Made by a program: the position numbers and the translations under genes. DNA of 64,000 bases from Acerihabitans sp047324305 (GTDB lineage Bacteria; Pseudomonadota; Gammaproteobacteria; Enterobacterales; Enterobacteriaceae): positions 4,340,001-4,404,000 of the forward strand of contig NZ_CP178740.1 in NCBI RefSeq assembly GCF_047324305.1, read 5' to 3'. Positions 1 to 8,125 of this stretch are shown here, piece after piece (within the stretch, counting starts at the first letter, position 1; the number at the start of each line of letters is the position of its first letter). The notes beneath the pieces were generated by a model. It had not been told where the DNA came from. It saw only the letters and a program-made list of their open reading frames with translations, and ran no database searches.

Positions 1-561
1 CAAGGGCGAAGCAAGCATTGTGACGCCTAACAGACTCCAGCGGCAATTTAATCCGATGGCACCGGATGAGCGCTGGGTGACAGATATTACGTATATCAGG
101 ACGCATGAAGGCTGGTTGTATCTTGCAGTGATCGTCGATCTGTTCTCCCGCAAAATCATTGGCTGGTCGATGCAATCCCGAATGACGAAAGATATCGTTC
201 TGAATGCTTTGCTGATGGCACTGTGGCGCCGTAGTCCACGAAAACAGGTACTGGTACATTCTGACCAAGGCAGTCAGTATACAAGCCATGAGTGGCAGTC
301 ATTCCTGAAGTCACATGGTCTGGAAGGCAGCATGAGCCGACGCGGCAACTGCCACGACAATGCAGTTGCAGAAAGTTTTTTCCAGCTTTTAAAGCGTGAG
401 CGGATAAAGAAAAAGATCTATGGAACGCGGGAAGAAGCCCGCAGCGATATTTTTGATTACATCGAAATGTTTTATAACAGTGGCGTCGGCATGGTTCAAG
501 CGATCAAATGTCGCCGAATGAATATGAACAGCAGTATCATCAACGGCTCGGAAGTGTCTAG
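1..561 (+). pseudogene. IS3-family transposase OrfB, 5'-truncated by the window and frameshifted
   Basis: The frame is open to the left edge, so the 5' part lies outside the window. The integrase core is clear: DITYI near the start (first Asp), HSDQGSQYTS (second Asp) and NAVAESFF (Glu), which is the DDE set of IS3-family transposases. After FDYIEMFYN, near base 480, one base appears to be missing. Reading in the next frame restores the usual ending (RRHGSSDQMSPNEYE, then QRLGSV) with a TAG at 559-561. In the original frame the protein instead runs on into unrelated sequence until 985. It is therefore a dead transposase copy. The IS right end seems cut directly after the stop. Confidence 0.85.
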
Positions 562-985
562 ATTACACGTAGCGATTCAGAAATCCAGCATATCGCGGCC
601 TCAGCCAAGCCAAGCGCAGCCTGTGTCTTACGCCAATAAAGAGATAAGTCCGAACGTTAAAGACTTGAAAGAACCGCTGGCAACAAAACGCAGAAAATCC
701 ACCAAATCACCGAACGCGCCGACTCGCAAGCATTCGCAATCATTAATCGACGAAGATATTGCGCAAATTGCTTTCAACTATACAAACTCAAAAGGTGAAT
801 ATAGTTTTCGTGAAGTGGATGTTAAAAAATTTGATGGCTATTACTTGGAAGGTTATTGTCACAAAGCTCGACGTTTTCGAACCTTCATCATCGATTCGAT
901 TGAAGATGAAGTGATCATTAGAAGTACTGGTGAAGCGATGAGTACTGACGAATGGGCGGAAAGGATGACGTTGGCAGTCGCGTGA
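562..985 (+). pseudogene. Tail of a truncated gene with a WYL-like C-terminal domain, fused to the IS remnant
   Basis: Downstream of the transposase stop, the same open frame continues to a TGA at 983-985. The first part is a low-complexity Ser/Lys/Pro-rich linker. It is followed by about 65 residues (IAFNYTNSKGEYSFREVDV, then FDGYYLEGYCHKARRFRTF, then IIDSIEDE) that read like the beta-rich WYL-type module, with the pattern I.F.Y....G....R.V....F.G.YL.G.C....R.R.F..D.I. I infer the 3' end of a host gene interrupted by the IS; its N-terminal part is missing. Family assignment is by pattern memory only. There is no start codon of its own with a good ribosome binding site. Confidence 0.5.
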
Positions 986-1040
986 ATCTTATGGAATGGC
1001 TACCAGCTATTTGCAGGTATAAAAATCCCTGATAGATTGT

Positions 1041-1060
1041 GTAGCCATTTTGTAGGCACT
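1041..1060. repeat. 20-bp motif shared with the two 130-bp repeats
   Basis: gtagccattttgtaggcact here matches, with one difference (G for A), the centre of the repeats at 2183-2313 and 3101-3232. The flanks do not match, so only the 20-bp core is shared. Its reverse complement begins AGTGTCTA, the same eight bases found at the 3' end of the broken transposase (553-560). This suggests an IS terminal inverted repeat (inference). Confidence 0.5.
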
Positions 1061-1202
1061 TAATTATTTAGTTATGTCAAGTCATGATTTTTAAGTACTT
1101 TATTGGATAATAATAGTATTCGGTAATTTGTTAGCGGAGAAGACTTACCTTTGCAGTGTTTCTTTAATCTGCACTATATTATTAGCCATAACACCATTGA
1201 AA

Positions 1203-1613
1203 CTACTCAGCATAGCTATCAATATTCTCTTCTAATAATTCGTTCATATAATTAGACAGCAGACGTAAAGCAAAGGTCGTTTCCTCTATATTGGCCTGAT
1301 CCATAGCAGCAAAAAGAGTCAGCTTCACCAGATAAAGTGATTCATTTAATTCAATGCCATTCATCAACAGAAATACGGATGTCGCCTGGAACGCAGTTCT
1401 TTTATTAGCATCATTAAAGGCATGCGCTTTAGCAATGCTGATCAGATACATTACTGCCAATTTAAATACGTCATCGCAATTTTCATAATAATGTAAAGTC
1501 TCGACGCGGTTTAACGCCCCGGCAAGTTTATTGATATCCGGTTGGCCTGATTGCGGCAGCGTCAAAAATTGGATTTCAATCACTTGTTCTTGCGTCAGAA
1601 AATCAAAATCCAT
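1203..1613 (-). CDS. doc: Death-on-curing (Doc/Fic-fold) toxin
   Basis: This 136-residue protein is the size of Doc toxins. It carries the Fic/Doc motif HAFNDANKR at residues 64-72 (His64, Phe66, Asn70, Arg72). In phage P1 Doc the motif phosphorylates elongation factor EF-Tu and stalls translation. The start ATG overlaps the antitoxin stop in a TAATG junction, so the toxin is translationally coupled to the gene before it, the usual antitoxin-first order. The ORF is intact despite lying among IS debris. The Doc family call is firm; activity on EF-Tu is by analogy. Confidence 0.88.
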   Translation of the reverse strand: MDFDFLTQEQVIEIQFLTLPQSGQPDINKLAGALNRVETLHYYENCDDVFKLAVMYLISIAKAHAFNDANKRTAFQATSVFLLMNGIELNESLYLVKLTLFAAMDQANIEETTFALRLLSNYMNELLEENIDSYAE

Positions 1614-1882
1614 TATTTATCACCCAGAATCTTTATGGTATTAGCATGCCGGGTTCTTGTGGTCTCAAGCGCATCCTTAAACGATAATTTTTTATTGTCT
1701 CTAACTCTGCCTGAATTAGACGAAAGAGCAATGTCTTTGCTTCGGCCAGAGTTTGCGTCATTAGCAGAAGGTTTAACAGCTTTTTGCGCTGCCTGCTTGA
1801 CGGATAATTCTCCGCCATCGCGTAAATAGGCCAGCCAGTAGGGAAGGTTTTGCTGAAATTCTTCATAGGATATTGATTTCAT
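1613..1882 (-). CDS. Phd-like antitoxin of the doc module
   Basis: An 89-residue protein starting MKSISYEEFQ. The start at 1882 is chosen because AGGAGGT sits five bases upstream; a longer in-frame version from 1930 has no such site. The N-terminus resembles the short Phd/YefM-type DNA-binding fold, and the C-terminus is polar and probably the toxin-neutralising tail. It ends in a one-base overlap with doc. Phd-type antitoxins repress their own operon and block the Doc active site. Similarity outside the N-terminus is weak, so the assignment rests mainly on gene order and size. Confidence 0.75.
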   Translation of the reverse strand: MKSISYEEFQQNLPYWLAYLRDGGELSVKQAAQKAVKPSANDANSGRSKDIALSSNSGRVRDNKKLSFKDALETTRTRHANTIKILGDK

Positions 1883-1903
1883 GGGCACCTCCTTTATCGT
1901 ATA

Positions 1904-1945
1904 GCGCAATGATAGCATATAGCCTATCAAGTGAAAATGCGGCTA
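1904..1945 (-). promoter_or_regulatory. Promoter and candidate operator of phd-doc
   Basis: On the minus strand, TTTTCA and TATCAT are separated by 17 bases, a plausible sigma-70 pair just upstream of the antitoxin. The spacer and -10 contain the inverted repeat TGATAG-N8-CTATCA (1910-1929). A palindrome over the promoter is where a Phd-type autorepressor would bind. Promoter and operator are predictions. Confidence 0.5.
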
Positions 1946-2456
1946 TGGGGTAGGGTACTGGAACATAATTCCACATCACCATTAATCATATTTTTATCAA
2001 TAAGATAAGGTGAGCATGCGTTGCCATGGCCTTACTTGGGGAGGATGACCGCTGTGTATCCAAAGCCCAGCCTTAGCTGCGTTAACCAACCGAGCCAAGG
2101 ATATTGACGGTGCCATCAAGTGAGCCTATCTATCTCACTGCTGTTAACCGCGACATTTGACCGCCTAGTTGCTGATTTGCCGTTGAGTGTAGGCAAGGCG
2201 GCCACCGTCATAGTTTACCGTAGCCATTTTGTAGACACTTTTTGATATAATCTATTTAACTTATTGTATTTATTGTATTTTTATCAACGTGAACAGTATT
2301 CGATCTTTTTTTATGTCATTGATTTATATGAATAAGATTTGAACATCCGAAGTTGCCCGACATTTGTCCGAAAACTGATATCCGGTCTAAACTGACCCTA
2401 CCCAGATTTGACGGACACGCTGTTAAGTGGGGTAAACTCATTGACGGAGGTGATCC
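1931..2456. other. Non-coding stretch of decayed mobile DNA
   Basis: I see no convincing gene. The stretch contains the first 130-bp repeat (2183-2313). Near 2392-2415 it holds tgaccctacccagatttgac, which looks like the left terminal repeat of an IS3-type element leading into the orfA stub at 2457. Confidence 0.5.
2183..2313. repeat. 130-bp repeat, copy 1
   Basis: It starts gttgagtgtaggcaaggcgg and ends cgatctttttttat. It aligns over its whole length with 3101-3232, with scattered substitutions (roughly 85% identical by eye). It contains tagccattttgtagacac, also present at 1041. No coding capacity. Origin unknown; probably a remnant of a mobile element end. Confidence 0.75.
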
Positions 2457-2570
2457 ATGACGAAATCGACAGCTGTTAAAAATAAGCCACGTAATCAATA
2501 CACGCCCGAATTTCGCAAGCAAGCGTTGCCACTGGCCGATACCGTCGGCACAGTGCCAATGGTTGGCTAA
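2457..2570 (+). pseudogene. IS3-family orfA stub
   Basis: An ATG seven bases after a GGAGG starts MTKSTAVKNKPRNQYTPEF, the typical N-terminus of IS3-group OrfA (helix-turn-helix transposase subunit). The similarity stops after about 28 residues and a TAA follows at 2568-2570. No downstream orfA helix-turn-helix or orfB is present, so only the 5' end of an element remains. The upstream bases from about 2392 look like its left end. Confidence 0.7.
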
Positions 2571-3651
2571 GCCCGGAACAATAGGAACGAAAGAATCTCG
2601 CTTAGGGCTGTGTCCGTTATTGCTGGGTAGGATCACTGTTGCCCTACGCTGAAAACAGCTTCACGTAATCCGGGTGGGTAACCTGCGGCATCCTGCCGGC
2701 CCGTCACTCGCTGATGGAAGAACACCGCAAACGGAACCTGCCTGGGTGTCAAAAAATAGCCGGACCCGACGGCCCGGCCGACAAGATTAGCCTGCAAAAA
2801 CAACCCGCTAATAATGCAAAAAGAGAAACATGTGTGAGGCTGTATAATGACAGAGCGTGCCTCAATGGTTCCATAACGGTTCCATATATTGCCAAATCAG
2901 TATGATGGGCACGGCAGTCAGCATCGTCAGGTCAATGTCGAACGGCAAGGCGAGTTCGTCATCCGCTTACCTATGAATCATCACGTAAAGAGCATGTTAC
3001 GGGAGGGGATTTACTAGGTTCGGCAAGTTAGTTTGGGAGAAGGGTGTCATAGATAATAATTCGTACCGTCCGCTTGAACAACCTTGGCATCCTCAATAAT
3101 GTTGAGTATAGGCAAGGCGGCCATCGTCATGATTTACGGTAGCCATTTTGTAGACACCTTTTCAAATGATCTATTTAATTTATTGTATTTATGGTTTTTT
3201 TAACAGCGTGAAGAGTGTTCGATCTTTTTTTATAGAAAGAAGCGACGTGGTTTATCAGTTTCAGTCGTCTTCAGCAATCAAACGGAACCGGAGGCTGGAT
3301 ATTGATGACAAACTGGGATCGGTAAAGGGGGGCGAGACGGCTTGGCAAACGGGTATGGATTGCTGTAAACGGCAGTGAATGAAAGGGTGCATGAGGCCGA
3401 TGCAGGAGATATGCACTCATAATGTAAATAGCCTGGTGTTTTAAGCCTGCTCGACGCGGAATCTTCTGCAACCAATCCTGAAAATTCACATGGCGTCAAT
3501 ATCAACGGCATTTGATAGCTTAACATGTATAACAATGGCCGGGAGCGTAATGACCGGCCTGTTTGATTTTATGAAGAGAAGGAAAAGGCCATTTAAAATA
3601 GCCTTTATGCTTCTCATTAAGAATGATTGAATGTGACGATTTGGCACGCAT
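2571..3651. other. 1.1-kb non-coding stretch
   Basis: I find no ORF here with a ribosome binding site or recognisable product. The only structure is the second copy of the 130-bp repeat at 3101-3232. The rest looks like eroded sequence between the IS stub and flhC. No terminator is obvious after flhC. Confidence 0.5.
3101..3232. repeat. 130-bp repeat, copy 2
   Basis: Second copy of the unit at 2183-2313, in the same orientation, about 0.9 kb away. Both ends are conserved (gttgagtataggcaaggcgg and cgatcttttttta). The copies have diverged by point changes and small indels, so the duplication is not recent. Confidence 0.75.
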
Positions 3652-4200
3652 TTAGTACTGTACCATCGGCAAGGCCGAAATGCTTTGCCGTTTTCTTACC
3701 GCACGCGACGGTGGTTGACAAAAGCTGCAGACAAATCCATGAATTGGATGATGGGCATAGGTAATAAATTTGCCATGGCAATGATTACACGACGTTAATT
3801 GCAGCATGCCGCTATTCATAAATCGCACCAAAATCCAGGCTCGGGTTATGCTCAGAAGCGGTGGTTCATTATCCAACAGCGGGCATTGCTCAAGATACAA
3901 ACCGTACGCCTGGATAATTGTCACGAGATCGCCGGCGTCACCGTTTTTCTTTAATACCTGAAATATATTATAAAATGTGGATGAGTGCATATTCTGCTCC
4001 CATGTCATATACCAGTCGGTAGAAAAAGGCAGCATCCCTTTGGGCGGCGAGTTACCGCGCAACTCTTTATATAAGTTGACTAATCTTGCGCGGCTTATCT
4101 GCGTTTCACTTTCCAGCATTTGTAGCCTGGCGCCCAGGGTAATAAGTGCTATGGCTATCTGGATATCTTTTGCTTCCTGGACAATGCTTTTGCTCATCAT
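3652..4200 (-). CDS. flhC: Flagellar master transcriptional activator subunit FlhC
   Basis: The protein starts MMSKSIVQEAKDIQ and follows FlhC closely (ITLGARLQMLESETQ, YKELRG, PPKGMLPFSTDW, YLEQCP, CQPPSRAV). All four zinc-binding cysteines are present (138, 141, 158, 161). FlhC joins FlhD in the heterohexamer that turns on class II flagellar promoters. The start at 4200 gives an ATGA overlap with the flhD stop; a second ATG at 4197 is possible. Length (182 aa) is close to the E. coli protein, with a shorter C-terminus. motA/motB/che genes, which usually follow, are absent. The ORF is intact. Confidence 0.95.
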   Translation of the reverse strand: MMSKSIVQEAKDIQIAIALITLGARLQMLESETQISRARLVNLYKELRGNSPPKGMLPFSTDWYMTWEQNMHSSTFYNIFQVLKKNGDAGDLVTIIQAYGLYLEQCPLLDNEPPLLSITRAWILVRFMNSGMLQLTSCNHCHGKFITYAHHPIHGFVCSFCQPPSRAVRKRQSISALPMVQY

Positions 4201-4553
4201 AGATGTACTTTTTTGTGGGGCAACGGTATTATTTTTGCGCTTGTATTTTTTATTAACGACCCGGACAGTAAAATACCCGTATGAAGTTGTTGCAGGTCGT
4301 CCACCCGGGAATCCCATGTTAACAATCTGATGGTCTGAGACTCATCGAAACGAAACAAGCATAACAGCTGGCTGGCTTCCGATAACTTTCTCATCTGGGC
4401 GGGCAGCAAATTTCTCAGTGTATCAGCCATGGCGTCATCAATACCCAGGCGGAACATTGCCAGGGTCTTGTCCTGATTTATCAGGAGTTGCGCCAGGTAT
4501 AAATAAGAGAAGTTAAAATCATGAATATGTTTACAAATTTCTTTGCTATCCAT
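4197..4553 (-). CDS. flhD: Flagellar master transcriptional activator subunit FlhD
   Basis: This 118-residue protein matches FlhD in AMFRLGID, LCLFRFDESQTI and the strongly conserved SRVDDLQQLHTGI. The cysteine that forms the FlhD dimer disulfide is kept (LLCLFRF). The C-terminal tail (NTSAKIIPLPHKKVHL) is specific to this organism. The ribosome binding site AAGGAGA lies eight bases before the ATG. It overlaps flhC by four bases, so the two are co-translated. Together FlhD4C2 sits at the top of the flagellar cascade and would act on promoters elsewhere in the genome. Confidence 0.95.
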   Translation of the reverse strand: MDSKEICKHIHDFNFSYLYLAQLLINQDKTLAMFRLGIDDAMADTLRNLLPAQMRKLSEASQLLCLFRFDESQTIRLLTWDSRVDDLQQLHTGILLSGSLIKNTSAKIIPLPHKKVHL

Positions 4554-5724
4554 TCTGTTGTCTCCTTAAAATCACAATGATCCTATTTATCAGCAACAAC
4601 TGTTTGTATAATACACGCCAGCGCTTGGCGTAGCACAGGGCCATGGCGTTATTGAGGGTTGTTTCATTCTTCGTAAAACAACGCTTACCGCATAACTCAG
4701 CTCTCACGCAGGTGTCCGTGGCGCGAGCTGACAGGTGACCGTTTTAGTAGTATGACGATTTAGCGCAATGATGGTGTTTTAGCGTTCAAGATTCCTTTTC
4801 GTCATCCCATATGAAGTTCATATGTAAAGTGAGTAATGATTATGTTTCTTAATGTTTTAAGTATAGCCCTATTGCGAGGGGAAATTTGCATTAAAATTAA
4901 TTTCCCCTATAAAATCGTGTAATTATAATTTTTTTTTCGTATAATTATCATACAAATCAGATGCTAACCCTTCCGATTTATATTTCTATTTTTTATTAAA
5001 AATTAAAGTCACACATAGCCCTTGTAAATTAAAATTTTTTGTCGGATTTTTATTTTGAGTGCATAGTAATTCATTAAATAATTTTATTAGTGGCAAATAT
5101 GCGACTTAAGGGAAATATTTATACTTTATGTATAAAAAATAGTCAGGTCTTACGGGATGTTGTCTTGCGGCAGGCAGCCTGCGACCAAAATATTAATACA
5201 CCGAATCAACCCGCGGCATAGTAAAACAGTGTTGCCCATGTTGGCATAGTGGGGCCGCTCGAATTTATTTTGTTTGCGGGATAAACCGTGCGGCTCGCCA
5301 AACTGCCTTGAGGGTTCTGGCATTCAACCCTCTCTAGGCAGCGACGGCGTTGACTTTTTTCCACCACAGCCGCGCTTGATCATGGGCAGCGCAGGGATTC
5401 AGGCACGGTTGGGTCAAAGGACCTGGCGCTGCCAGTATTGCTCGTAGCCCCGTTGTCTTCTTCCGCGCGATGATAGTGAATAAGACGCAATAAACAACGT
5501 CGCCATGAAATCTGTAACCATGTTTTTAAATGATCTGTAAATCATGTGAATATTAACGGAATTATTGATGATGGACATTAACCGGGGAAATATAAAAATT
5601 CGGTTTATTCATCAATGCTTCTGAAACGGGTTTGTAGAAAAATACATTTAGGGATGTATCTGCCACGGCCATTAAGTACATTGGAACTAAATCCGATAAT
5701 TGCAGCAGTCAAATGGAGGTGATG
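4554..5724. promoter_or_regulatory. 1.17-kb AT-rich upstream region of flhDC
   Basis: No gene is seen. The part around 4830-5150 is strikingly AT-rich, with T-runs, A-runs and an inverted repeat TAATTATA...TATAATTA near 4920-4946. flhDC operons are known for long, multiply regulated leaders, so this is the likely control region (inference). The part next to 5700 would hold the promoter of the effector gene. I cannot place a transcription start. Confidence 0.45.
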
Positions 5725-6591
5725 ATGCGTATATCAGGGTCCGTTGGTCATGGGGGCGTAAATAATCCGGCAGAAGTGGCGGCAGTGCAAACGCTGCTGC
5801 AAGCCAACGGGTTTTCAATCAGGAATGATGGCGCTTGCAATCATGAAACCATCCGGGCGATGAAGCGTTTTCAGACCACGTCTCCCCCTCATCCTGACGG
5901 GATGATCACTTCAACCGGCAAAACGCTAAAAGAATTATCCGCGGGTCGTTCACCTGACTCGCCAACAGCGACAGGCCAGGAAAGCGGACATGCTGATTCT
6001 GGGCGCCTGACGGTCAGCGCCGGGCAGGTGACATTTGACGCCGAAGGCAATGATGATCCCTCCAGTCTCTATTTTAGCCGGCAGCTGCATTGGCCCCAGG
6101 GTGTTTCCGGTGTGACCCTGGGCCGCGGCTACGATATGGGCGGCCGCAACAAGAAAACGATTTTTGCAGAGTTAACCCGTGCGGGCATTCCCGCCGACCG
6201 GGCAGAAATAATCTCGCGTGCTAACTTGCTTCAGGGGGTGTCCGCGCAGCAATTTGTACTTAAACACAAAAAGGAATGCGGCGTTATTAGCTGCGAGGCG
6301 CAGGCTCGCTTGTTCGAGATAGTATACCCGGCATATGTTTTGCGGGCCAAAGCGATTTATGAATATAAAACGGCGCGCTTCCCCGCAAGAACCGCCTGGG
6401 AGGCGCTGAAACCGGTTATCAGAGACATCGCCGTCGATTTTGTCTATCAGGGCCTGGGCTTCGAAAGAACAATGAAAGCCTGTATGGGTAATGATATTAA
6501 AGCTTTGATTCATTTCATTGAAACTAACGATCAGCTAAAGGTTTATGAAAAGGGTCGCCAGCGCGCGAATTACCTCAGGAAACATCAGTAA
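5725..6591 (+). CDS. Peptidoglycan-binding / pesticin-like muramidase effector
   Basis: A 288-residue protein. Residues ~5-70 form a PG_binding_1-like module (NPAEVAAVQTLLQANGF, then AMKRFQ). A Ser/Gly/Thr linker follows, then a lysozyme-like domain from ~95. The domain has FDAEGND with Glu107, then SGVTLGRGYDMG giving Thr131 and Asp137. This E...T.....D spacing is the T4-lysozyme/pesticin arrangement, so it probably cleaves cell-wall glycan. There is no signal peptide, which fits delivery by a secretion system. The start at 5725 is chosen because GGAGG lies five bases before it; ATGs at 5713 and 5722 fit less well. The next gene probably encodes its inhibitor. Confidence 0.75.
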   Translation: MRISGSVGHGGVNNPAEVAAVQTLLQANGFSIRNDGACNHETIRAMKRFQTTSPPHPDGMITSTGKTLKELSAGRSPDSPTATGQESGHADSGRLTVSAGQVTFDAEGNDDPSSLYFSRQLHWPQGVSGVTLGRGYDMGGRNKKTIFAELTRAGIPADRAEIISRANLLQGVSAQQFVLKHKKECGVISCEAQARLFEIVYPAYVLRAKAIYEYKTARFPARTAWEALKPVIRDIAVDFVYQGLGFERTMKACMGNDIKALIHFIETNDQLKVYEKGRQRANYLRKHQ

Positions 6592-6604
6592 TATCGAGGT
6601 TGAA

Positions 6605-7006
6605 ATGGAACGGAAATTTGTATTGGGAATGATCGTTTGTTTCACATGCTTAAGCGGGGCAGCGCATGCCGCGGCTGATTGTTCGAAGAAAAACAGCGAT
6701 TCTGAGGTATATATCTGTGCGTTGGATAATCGTGTGGCCGCCGAGAAAGCGCTTAACCGAGAATATGCCGCAGCGAAAAAACGCATCCGCGGCGTTTTCG
6801 CCAACGAAGCGCAGGTAAAAAAAGAATACCAGGCCGTATTTTTAGCGGCGCAGCGGAATTGGCTAAATTACCGGGAGAATCACTGCAAGCTGGTGGCCCA
6901 TGTTGCCGAGAAAAACAGTAATCCGTATAAGGTTTTTACTAATGAATGCGTCACTAAACTTAACGAGGAGAGAGTGAAGGAATTAAAGCGCATCCCCTAT
7001 GATTGA
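6605..7006 (+). CDS. Periplasmic LprI/DUF1311-type protein, probable immunity to the muramidase
   Basis: A 133-residue protein with a clear signal peptide (MERKFVLGMIVCFTCLSGAA, cleavage near AHA-AAD). The mature part has four cysteines (ADCSKK, YICALD, NHCKLV, NECVTK). The pattern LNREY......F..AQR.WL.YR..HC is typical of the LprI/DUF1311 lysozyme-inhibitor-like family. It starts 13 bases after the upstream muramidase gene with GAGG before the ATG, so the two are an operon. Location in the periplasm, where the toxin acts, supports an immunity role. The family name is from pattern recognition; inhibition is inference. Confidence 0.72.
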   Translation: MERKFVLGMIVCFTCLSGAAHAAADCSKKNSDSEVYICALDNRVAAEKALNREYAAAKKRIRGVFANEAQVKKEYQAVFLAAQRNWLNYRENHCKLVAHVAEKNSNPYKVFTNECVTKLNEERVKELKRIPYD

Positions 7007-7122
7007 ACCAGAGGAAATAGCACTGGCCGAGGTTTGCGGCCAGTCTGCATAAGTAGGCCCCTTTTTGATGCGCATTTCCGCCTGGCGTGATCCGCATCAT
7101 CTGTCAGCCTGGGGGGCGGCGG

Positions 7123-8028
7123 TTACATTCCCTGCGGCTGTATCGGCCCCAATCGGCTGAGCTGCTGATAAGCATAATCCCAAAACGCACGGACTTTTGG
7201 CGGCATGCGCTGCACATTATTCGCCACCAGCTGGACCGGCAGCGGCAAAGGTTCATATCCAGCCAGCAACCGGACCAGGGTACCGGCAGCCAGGTCGTCT
7301 GCCACCTGGTAAGACAGCAGCCGGGTAATGCCTTTACCGGCGCGCGCCGCCAGCAGCTGTGTTTCTATATCATTGAGCAGCAGGCGCGGCGCTAACCTTA
7401 CCCGGTCGCTATTTTCATGCGGGCCGAAGCGCCATTCACGCAAAACGGGGCGTAGGGTGCCGACGATAGTGTCGTGATCGGCCAACTGCCCAGGTTCCCG
7501 TGGCTCCCCGCACCGGGCCAGATACGCCGGGCTGGCTACAATCACCCGTGTGACTTCGCCCAGCCTGCGCGCGACTTTGGATGAATCCTGCAAATGGCCG
7601 ATGCGTATCGCCACATCAAGCCCTTCATCGATCATATCGAGATTACGGTCGTTCAGCAGCATCTCAATCTGGATATGCGGATAACGTTCAAGAAAGGACA
7701 GTACCACCGGCGCCACATGCCGGCGGCCGAACTGTACCGGAGAGGTGATGCGCAGCAAACCGGTGAGCTGAATTTCAGCGGTATCCATTACCGCGTCCTG
7801 GTAATCGTTCAACAGCGCGCGGGCGCGCTCTGCCAGCCGCAGGCCGGCCTCGGTCGGCGCCAGCCGCCGCGTGGTGCGCTCCACCAATCTGGCGCCGAAC
7901 CGTTGCTCCAGCGCGGCAATGGCACGGGTTATCGCCGGTGCGGAGCGGTGCAGCTTACGGGCCGCGCCGGCCAGACTGCCGTGCTGGATTACCGCCACAA
8001 AAATAGTCAGTTCATCTAACCGGTCCAT
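7123..8028 (-). CDS. LysR-family transcriptional regulator
   Basis: This 301-residue protein has the LysR layout. The N-terminal winged helix-turn-helix is at residues 1-60 (DELTIFVAVIQHGSLAGAAR, then AITRAIAALEQRFGARLVER), and a substrate-binding domain follows from ~90. It is divergent from the GST-PNPOx pair with 97 bp between, the normal arrangement for a LysR regulator and its target. The inducer is unknown. This trio (LysR, GST, PNPOx-like) recurs in proteobacteria as far as I recall. Confidence is high for the family, low for function. Confidence 0.9.
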   Translation of the reverse strand: MDRLDELTIFVAVIQHGSLAGAARKLHRSAPAITRAIAALEQRFGARLVERTTRRLAPTEAGLRLAERARALLNDYQDAVMDTAEIQLTGLLRITSPVQFGRRHVAPVVLSFLERYPHIQIEMLLNDRNLDMIDEGLDVAIRIGHLQDSSKVARRLGEVTRVIVASPAYLARCGEPREPGQLADHDTIVGTLRPVLREWRFGPHENSDRVRLAPRLLLNDIETQLLAARAGKGITRLLSYQVADDLAAGTLVRLLAGYEPLPLPVQLVANNVQRMPPKVRAFWDYAYQQLSRLGPIQPQGM

Positions 8029-8125
8029 AAATTATTCCGATAAATGAAATTATCAATTGCCATATTCCCGCATTCTTTCCACATAACGCAAGAGTATTCT
8101 GGAGAGACCACATCAGGAGGTATTT

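Noticed and set aside
2316..2636. A 106-codon minus-strand frame across the IS orfA stub
   Set aside because: It is antisense to the recognisable OrfA start and has no family match.
3166..3535. Short frames (60-85 codons) on both strands near the second repeat
   Set aside because: They begin inside the 130-bp repeat, lack ribosome binding sites and are not protein-like.
7020..7043. ACTGGCC...GGCCAGT hairpin after the immunity gene as a terminator
   Set aside because: The stem is fine but there is no T-run directly after it, so I did not list it as a terminator.
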